55,321 nucleotides of DNA from the NCBI GenBank assembly GCA_030826765.1, contig JAUUDM010000004.1, positions 1-55,321 of the forward strand, written 5' to 3'. Each line of letters begins with the position of its first letter. The stretch's first letter is position 1. The position numbers and the translations under genes were made by a program. The notes under the pieces are model-generated. The model saw only the letters and a list, made by a program, of their open reading frames with translations. It ran no database searches and had not been told where the DNA came from. Below are positions 50,878 through 55,321 of this stretch, piece by piece. Origin of the DNA: Nautiliales bacterium (GTDB taxonomy: Bacteria; Campylobacterota; Campylobacteria; Campylobacterales; JAADDX01).

Positions 50878-52631
50878 ACTTGACTCCTTAAAAATTCTTT
50901 TGCATTTTCTAAAATATGTATATTATTTACTTCATCAAAAAATTCAAAACTTTTTCCACTTTGAATACTTCCATCAAGCAAATCTCCACTTTTCCTAAAC
51001 ATCAAATCAAGTTCTGCAATTTTAAAACCATCTAAGGTTTTGGCAAATTCTTGTAATCTTCTGTTTTTTTTATCATTTGTATATAAATAGCAATAACCTT
51101 TTTGACCATATCTTGCTACTCTTCCTCTTAATTGATGTAAAGTGGCAAGTCCCATTCTCTCAGCCCCAACTATTACAATTGTAGTTAGTCTTGGAAGAGA
51201 AATACCTACTTCAATCACAGTTGTTGTAAGTAAAATATTACCATAATTTTTGAATTCTTCTAAAACTTTTTCTTTATTTTTATCTTTTCCGTGGGTTATA
51301 TAAACTTTTTCAAAGTTTTTAAACCAAAAATCTTGTGCTTCTTCTAAACTTTTATGATTAAAATTTTTGCTTTCTTCTACAAGTGGATAAACGATAATTA
51401 CTTGATTATTATTTGATATTTCAGTTTTTATTCTAATCATCAAATCTCTAAAATCACTTTTATCTATTACAAAAGTATCTATATCTTTTTTAAAAGGTAG
51501 CTCTTTTATAAGTGTAATATTTACAAAGTTTGATAAAATAAGTGCTTGTGTTCTTGGAATTGGGGTAGCTGAGAATTGTAAAAAGTGAGGGAGTTTTTTG
51601 TTTTCACTTGTCATTCTTGCTATTTGTTCTCTTTGCATCGTTCCAAAACGGTGCTGTTCATCTACCATAACTAAATCAACTTGAGGTAAATTTTGATAAA
51701 GGAGCGCATGAGTTCCTACTAATAATTTAGAATTATTCAAATCTTCTTCACTAAATTTTGATTTTTGTGTAACAAGAGTTACTTTTTCATCTAAATATTT
51801 ACAAGCTTCTTCGTAAATTTGATTTGCCAAAATTGAAGTAGGGCACATTATGATTGACTTATTAGCCATATAAGCACTTGCAAGCATTACAATTGTTTTT
51901 CCACTTCCTACATCTCCGATGATTACACGACGAGCCTGCACACTTGAATCTAAATCTTTTTGAATTTCTTCAATTGCATTTAATTGAGCATTTGTTAGTT
52001 TAAAAGGAAGTCTATTAAAAAAAGGAGTTATTTCTTTTTTTATTTTTTTAATAGCTGGATAGATTCTTTTTTTTGTTTGTAGTTTTTTTATATGATTATA
52101 AATTTCAGTAAATTTAAGAGCATAATTATCTTCTAAATTTGGAATTTTTGTAGGAAAATGAATATTATAAATCTCTTGAGCAATATTTTTAGGAAGTTCT
52201 TTTTGTAAGCTTTCTATTGTTATATATTTTTTTATAAGTGGTTTTAGTGTTTTAGAATTAATTGCAGTTTTATAAATTACATTTATTTGATTTACTACGG
52301 TTACTACTTTTGGCTGTACTATTTGATGATTTTTAATCACTCCTTTTATATAAATAGTTGGATTAGTTGAAAATTGTTTGATTTGCCAAGGTTTGATATT
52401 AAAATAGATTAAATCTACTATTAAATCTACATTTATAAGATGTGCTTTTACTTTTGTAAATTTTGGATTTTGTGTCGTAGATAAAATTTTAGCTTGAAAT
52501 GTTTGTTCATTGTTTGTAACATAATTTAGAATAATATTATTTTCATACCTTTTAGGAACGACCAAAGAGAGGTCGAGAATATTTGTAATGTGTAGTTTTG
52601 AAAGTTTTGTTAAATCTTCTTTTGATATCAT
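50874..52631 (-). CDS. recG: ATP-dependent DNA helicase RecG
   Basis: 585 residues, about 100 shorter than E. coli RecG (693), mainly in the N-terminal wedge/OB region, as usual in this phylum. Helicase motifs: Walker A IGDVGSGKTIV, DEQHRFG (motif II), SATPIPRTQALIL (motif III region), HGKDKNKEKVL, TTTVIEVGISLP and LHQLRGRVARYGQKGYCYL (motif VI). It remodels stalled replication forks and Holliday junctions. It overlaps its neighbours by 4 bp. Confidence 0.95.
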   Translation of the reverse strand: MISKEDLTKLSKLHITNILDLSLVVPKRYENNIILNYVTNNEQTFQAKILSTTQNPKFTKVKAHLINVDLIVDLIYFNIKPWQIKQFSTNPTIYIKGVIKNHQIVQPKVVTVVNQINVIYKTAINSKTLKPLIKKYITIESLQKELPKNIAQEIYNIHFPTKIPNLEDNYALKFTEIYNHIKKLQTKKRIYPAIKKIKKEITPFFNRLPFKLTNAQLNAIEEIQKDLDSSVQARRVIIGDVGSGKTIVMLASAYMANKSIIMCPTSILANQIYEEACKYLDEKVTLVTQKSKFSEEDLNNSKLLVGTHALLYQNLPQVDLVMVDEQHRFGTMQREQIARMTSENKKLPHFLQFSATPIPRTQALILSNFVNITLIKELPFKKDIDTFVIDKSDFRDLMIRIKTEISNNNQVIIVYPLVEESKNFNHKSLEEAQDFWFKNFEKVYITHGKDKNKEKVLEEFKNYGNILLTTTVIEVGISLPRLTTIVIVGAERMGLATLHQLRGRVARYGQKGYCYLYTNDKKNRRLQEFAKTLDGFKIAELDLMFRKSGDLLDGSIQSGKSFEFFDEVNNIHILENAKEFLRSQV

Positions 52632-53782
52632 TTTGTTACTATACTAAAAGATAACTTATTTATTTCATTATGATTTTTTATAAATTCATTTAGTTCTTTT
52701 AATGATATATTCTCAATTAATTTTAACTCTTTTTTGTAATAATCTTTCTCATATCCGTTATAATATTCATTAAATTTTCTGGCTAATTTTTGATTTAAAG
52801 TCTCATTTCTTAAAGGTTCACTTCCTATCAAAAAGTTTTTTGCTTGAATTAACTCTTCCTCATTTACTCCATTTTTAGTAAATTCTAAAATAATTTTTTT
52901 TAATTTTTGGGTAGCAAAGTCTTGATTTTCTATTTTTGTTTGCATATGTCCTTTTAAAAGAGTAGCGTGATTTGTAAAAGAGTTACTTGCATATGCTGAA
53001 TAAGCAAGTCCATTTTTTACTCTAATCTCTTCCATTATTTTACTTCCAAATCCTCCAGCCCCTAAAATAAACGAAGAAATTTTTGCTTTATAATGTTCTT
53101 TTTTATCTACATTAAATGGAGCATTAAAATAGATATATGCTTGTTCTGTATCTTTTTTTTCAGTTATTTCATTTTTAAGTGGAGTGAAAAAAGGCATTTT
53201 AGCTTTTTTGCCTTTTGGGAATAGTTCCAAAAATTTATTTGTATCAATTTCATCAAAGTTTCCACCTATAACAAAAGTCATATTTTCTTTTATAAAAAAG
53301 TTTTTATAGTGATTTTTAACTTCTTCAAGAGAAAATTCTAATTTTTCTCCCATAATTGGATAGGCAAGAGGAGTCTCTTTAAAAGTTGCTTTATTTAAAT
53401 TAATTGAAGCTATATAATCAAAATCACTCTTTTTTCTTTCAATTGAAGATAAAATCTCTTTTTTTGTTTTTTCAAATGCTTTTTCACTAAAATTTGGATT
53501 AACTAAAAGTTCTTTTAAAAGTTTTAAAGCTAAGTTTTGTTTTGATTTTAAGAAATTCATATGAAAAGTAATAGTTTCTCTTCCACTTGCAACAGATAGA
53601 TGAATAGCATTATCATCTAATTTTTGTAAAAATTTAGTTTCAGGATTTTTTGAAGTTCCTCTGTTTTTAAATGTTTTTGCTAAAAAATTTGCTAATCCTT
53701 CTTTTGCAAATAGAGCTCCGCTATTTTCAAAAATCACTTCAAAAATCACTCTATCTAAGTTATCTCTCTCTTTTATTATCAT
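52628..53782 (-). CDS. M16-family peptidase homologue lacking the zinc site (inactive subunit type)
   Basis: 384 residues. The fold is recognisable by EGLANFLAKTFKNRG near residue 28, FIKENMTFVIGGNFD and a LKGHMQTKIENQDFATQKL region typical of M16B chains. At the position of HxxEH it has Asn32-Phe-Leu-Ala35-Lys36, so none of the zinc ligands or the catalytic Glu remains. It probably serves as the substrate-binding partner of the active M16 protein (48734-49960). First gene of the four-gene M16-recG-cheV-M16 unit; AAAAAAAGGA before the start, in a symmetrical promoter region shared with the serB-like gene. Confidence 0.88.
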   Translation of the reverse strand: MIIKERDNLDRVIFEVIFENSGALFAKEGLANFLAKTFKNRGTSKNPETKFLQKLDDNAIHLSVASGRETITFHMNFLKSKQNLALKLLKELLVNPNFSEKAFEKTKKEILSSIERKKSDFDYIASINLNKATFKETPLAYPIMGEKLEFSLEEVKNHYKNFFIKENMTFVIGGNFDEIDTNKFLELFPKGKKAKMPFFTPLKNEITEKKDTEQAYIYFNAPFNVDKKEHYKAKISSFILGAGGFGSKIMEEIRVKNGLAYSAYASNSFTNHATLLKGHMQTKIENQDFATQKLKKIILEFTKNGVNEEELIQAKNFLIGSEPLRNETLNQKLARKFNEYYNGYEKDYYKKELKLIENISLKELNEFIKNHNEINKLSFSIVTK

Positions 53783-53788
53783 AAATTT

Positions 53789-53827
53789 CCTTTTTTTAAA
53801 ATATGTTATAATTTTACCAAAAAAAGG
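53789..53827. promoter_or_regulatory. Bidirectional promoter module between the M16-like and serB-like genes
   Basis: CC-T7-21 bases-A7-GG, a wider version of the element at 39049-39078. The plus-strand TATAAT is at 53807-53812, seven bases before the A-run that forms the ribosome-binding site of serB; the minus-strand A7GGA serves the M16-like gene. The minus -10 is less clear. Confidence 0.55.
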
Positions 53828-53834
53828 TTATTTT

Positions 53835-54455
53835 ATGAAATTAGCGGTATTTGATTTTGATTCTACTTTAATGGATGGAGAAACTATTGATAATTTTGCT
53901 GAGGTTTTAGGACTAAAAGAAAAAGTAGCAAGTATTACTGAAATGGCAATGGCAGGGGAATTAGACTTTTTTGAAAGTTTGATAATGAGAGTAAAACTTT
54001 TAGAAGGATTAGAAGAAAAAAAGGTCATTGAAATAGCTCACTCTCTTCCTTATATGAAAGGTGCAAAAGAGACTATAACTGAAATGAAAAAAATGGGTTA
54101 TAAAGTTGTATGTTTTAGTGGTGGATTTAGAGTTGCTACAAGTTATGCAAAAGATATTTTGGGATATGATGCTGATTTTAGTAATGTTTTACACGCTAAA
54201 AATGGAAGATTAACAGGATTAGTTGGTGGAGATATGATGTTTAATTATTCAAAAGGTGATATGCTTAATAGACTTCAAAATATCTTAGGAATTGATAGAA
54301 AAAATACTTTTGTTTGTGGGGATGGTGCTAATGATTTAAGTATGTTTAAATATGCAGATACAAGAGTTGCATTTTGTGCAAAAGAAGTGCTAAGAAAAGA
54401 AGCAACTATTGAAATAAATGAAAAAGATTTAACTAAAATTTTGGAACATCTATAA
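53835..54455 (+). CDS. serB: SerB-type phosphoserine phosphatase (HAD superfamily)
   Basis: 206 residues. HAD motif I DFDSTL (Asp7 nucleophile, Asp9 acid), cap domain about 15-75, motif II CFSGGF, and motif III/IV FVCGDGANDLSM. The SerB-like features are the FDSTLMDGETIDNFAEVLG start and the AMAGELDFFESLIMRVKLLEGL segment. It would release serine from phosphoserine. HAD enzymes are easily misjudged, so another phosphomonoester substrate is possible. Leader of seven bases between AAAAAAAGG and ATG. It is followed by tRNA-Ser(GGA), a neat but possibly accidental pairing. Confidence 0.86.
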   Translation: MKLAVFDFDSTLMDGETIDNFAEVLGLKEKVASITEMAMAGELDFFESLIMRVKLLEGLEEKKVIEIAHSLPYMKGAKETITEMKKMGYKVVCFSGGFRVATSYAKDILGYDADFSNVLHAKNGRLTGLVGGDMMFNYSKGDMLNRLQNILGIDRKNTFVCGDGANDLSMFKYADTRVAFCAKEVLRKEATIEINEKDLTKILEHL

Positions 54456-54462
54456 TATATGA

Positions 54463-54468
54463 TATAAT
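54463..54468 (+). promoter_or_regulatory. -10 element of tRNA-Ser
   Basis: ATGATATAATTC ten bases before the first base of the mature tRNA, so the transcript would begin just ahead of it. A second TATAAT at 54451-54456 overlaps the serB-like stop. Confidence 0.6.
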
Positions 54469-54478
54469 TCTTATCTTC

Positions 54479-54566
54479 GGAGAGGTGGCCGAGTGGCTTA
54501 AGGCGCACGCTTGGAAAGCGTGTGTAGGGAAACTTACCGTGAGTTCGAATCTCATCCTCTCCGCCA
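54479..54566 (+). tRNA. tRNA-Ser (anticodon GGA)
   Basis: Class II tRNA of 88 bases including CCA. Acceptor GGAGAGG (54479-54485) pairs with CCTCTCC (54556-54562), discriminator G, encoded CCA 54564-54566. Anticodon stem CACGC/GCGTG around TTGGAAA, anticodon GGA at 54513-54515 (reads UCC and UCU). The long variable arm follows (about 54523-54540), as required for tRNA-Ser, and the T-loop is TTCGAAT. The 198-bp reading frame from 54511 over this gene is spurious. Confidence 0.97.
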
Positions 54567-54635
54567 GATAACTTTTTATAACCTTTTATTTTCTATCACA
54601 AACTATCATAAATTAGGATTTAGACTTATGAAAAA

Positions 54636-54734
54636 ATGGAAGTCTCAAGAGCAACATTTGGTCGAATCTTATCGAATGCAAGATCAAAAATCACAGATGC
54701 TTTACTAAATGGTAAGGCAATAAATATAGAATAA
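54636..54734 (+). pseudogene. 3' remnant of a DUF134 (UPF0251) DNA-binding protein gene
   Basis: The frame from the ATG at 54636 gives [20 protein letters not shown] then [12 protein letters not shown], 32 residues and a stop. This is the C-terminal helix-turn-helix end of DUF134 proteins, which normally are 90-130 residues and continue upstream with an EKM just before this point; here EKM (YEKMEVSR) is also in frame but stop codons interrupt further up, and only about 70 bp separate it from the tRNA. A short LGFRL in another frame may be a frameshifted leftover. The intact neighbour, a NifX/NifB-family gene, is the usual partner, which supports that a real gene was lost. Confidence 0.8.
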
Positions 54735-54743
54735 GGAGAAATT

Positions 54744-55109
54744 ATGAGAATAGTAATACCAACAGGTGAAAATAACGGATATTTATCAAAAATGGGAGCA
54801 CATTTCGGAAAAGCTCCATTTTATACAATCATTACAACAGATGAAAATGGTGAAATTGTAGAGGTAGAAGGTGTTAAAAATCCAGGGCATAGTGGAGGGG
54901 CATGTGGAAATGCAGTTACAAATATTTTATCTTTAAATCCAGATTCTTTAATTGTAGTAGGAATTGGGGCACACCCAGCAGAAGGTTTTGCAAAAGCAGG
55001 GCTTGATGTTTATGTGGATAGAGAATCAGTTACAGTTGAAGAGAGTATTAAAAAACTTCTAAATAATGAACTTCACAAAATTACAACAGGGACTTGTTCT
55101 ATTAAATAA
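54744..55109 (+). CDS. NifX/NifB-family (dinitrogenase iron-molybdenum cofactor-like) small protein
   Basis: 121 residues. Fold of the NifX/NafY/NifB C-terminal family: MRIVIPTGENNGYLSKMGAHFGKAPFY at the start (the HFGKAPFY motif), GHSGGACGNAVTNILSLNPDSLIVVG and a tail VTVEESIKKLLNNEL. Such proteins bind Fe-S or Fe-Mo cofactors; stand-alone versions occur in many anaerobes that do not fix nitrogen and often pair with a DUF134 protein. No nif genes are in the window, so nitrogen fixation is not implied. AAGGAG before the start; 1-bp overlap with the MFS gene. Confidence 0.87.
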   Translation: MRIVIPTGENNGYLSKMGAHFGKAPFYTIITTDENGEIVEVEGVKNPGHSGGACGNAVTNILSLNPDSLIVVGIGAHPAEGFAKAGLDVYVDRESVTVEESIKKLLNNELHKITTGTCSIK

Positions 55110-55321
55110 TGAAAAAGTTTGATAAAATTCAAGTGGGCACGATTTCGTTTGCCCACTTTACTCACGATATTTACTCTTCATTTTTAGCACCACTTTTACC
55201 ACTTATTATTGAAAAATTTGGAATTACTTTGGCTATGAGTTCACTTTTTGAAATTGTTAGAAGATTTCCAGCACTTTTAAATCCATTTGTAGGGATTTTA
55301 GCAGAAAGAAGTGATGTTAAA
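55109..55321 (+). CDS. Major facilitator superfamily transporter, N-terminal part only
   Basis: The first 71 residues are in the window; the frame runs off the end. VGTISFAHFTHDIYSSFLAP then LLPLIIEKFGITLAMSSLFE match the first two membrane segments of the fosmidomycin-resistance (Fsr)-like MFS group (the His-Asp start of helix 1 is typical), followed by FPALLNPFVGILAERSDVK, the loop 2-3 region. The start overlaps the stop of the NifX-family gene (TAATG), so they are co-transcribed. Substrate unknown. Confidence 0.75.
   Translation, partial: MKKFDKIQVGTISFAHFTHDIYSSFLAPLLPLIIEKFGITLAMSSLFEIVRRFPALLNPFVGILAERSDVK

Noticed and set aside
54511..54708. 65-residue reading frame starting inside tRNA-Ser
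   Set aside because: Its first half lies over the tRNA gene and its second half overlaps the DUF134 remnant in a different frame; no ribosome-binding site and no family resemblance.
54744..55109. Nitrogen fixation gene
   Set aside because: The fold is NifX/NifB-like, but stand-alone members are widespread in non-fixers and no nif genes are nearby.
1..55321. CRISPR arrays, prophage, insertion sequences, rRNA genes, toxin-antitoxin or defence islands
   Set aside because: Reading through all gaps and gene products gave no spaced direct-repeat array, transposase, integrase, phage structural gene, restriction system or similar; the gaps are short and accounted for.

Overview
The window is a dense, very AT-rich stretch of bacterial chromosome (short leaders, many ATGA start/stop overlaps, A/T-ending codons throughout). 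The gene set points to Campylobacterota, most likely a Nautiliales-type (Caminibacter/Nautilia-like) anaerobic or microaerophilic chemolithoautotroph. The pointers are a monomeric isocitrate dehydrogenase, an OorDABC 2-oxoglutarate:ferredoxin oxidoreductase, a two-subunit class I fumarase, a CbpA-HspR heat-shock pair, a UbiD-family menaquinone-type decarboxylase, a Csd6/Pgp2-type cell-shape peptidase and CheV. The lineage is an inference from gene content and base composition; no database search was possible.

Layout. 1-11574 (+): end of purD, an RDD membrane protein, lptD, an MCE-domain (MlaD-like) protein, a tiny J-domain protein, a phosphoribosyltransferase, pnp, a DapC-like aminotransferase, an acidic unknown protein and murC. 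After a 185-bp gap with a consensus promoter and a HAIR-like operator come cbpA-hspR. 11575-14115 (-) is a large AsmA/YhdP-like protein, overlapping head-to-head with mltG (+). 15088-24958 (+) is a central-carbon block: icd, mdh-fumA-fumB-sucC-sucD, then oorDABC. These genes cover 2-oxoglutarate/isocitrate, malate/oxaloacetate, fumarate/malate, succinate/succinyl-CoA and succinyl-CoA/2-oxoglutarate, that is, most of one arm of a reductive (or reversible) TCA cycle. Citrate cleavage and fumarate reductase are not in this window.

24959-30069: remnant of a flavoprotein gene, a PP-loop ATPase (-), a GC-rich hairpin, dnaG (-, apparently leaderless), a LapB-like TPR/zinc-ribbon protein (+) and a Csd6/Pgp2-like L,D-carboxypeptidase (-). 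30148-38417 (+): purL-purH and a complete branched-chain amino-acid type ABC importer (livJ-H-M-G-F). 38414-46399: a SIMPL protein (-), a UbiD decarboxylase, a di-haem cytochrome c peroxidase, a GGDEF/EAL protein, dnaB and comEC (+). 46448-53782 is a minus-strand set in which M16-like, recG, cheV and M16 genes overlap by 4 bp, followed by dapA-(FabL-like reductase)-pgsA from their own promoter. 53835-55321 (+): serB-like phosphatase, tRNA-Ser(GGA), a DUF134 gene remnant, a NifX/NifB-family protein and the start of an MFS transporter.

The window is mainly housekeeping. I found no CRISPR, prophage, IS element, rRNA or clear defence system. The most interesting signals are regulatory or architectural: a long perfect inverted repeat with HspR-box features at cbpA-hspR; a recurring promoter/ribosome-binding-site module with very short leaders and in places mirror symmetry; a probable leaderless dnaG; an MCE protein carrying a possible outer-membrane-type C-terminal domain; two gene remnants; a catalytically dead M16 paralogue; and a FabL-like enoyl reductase.
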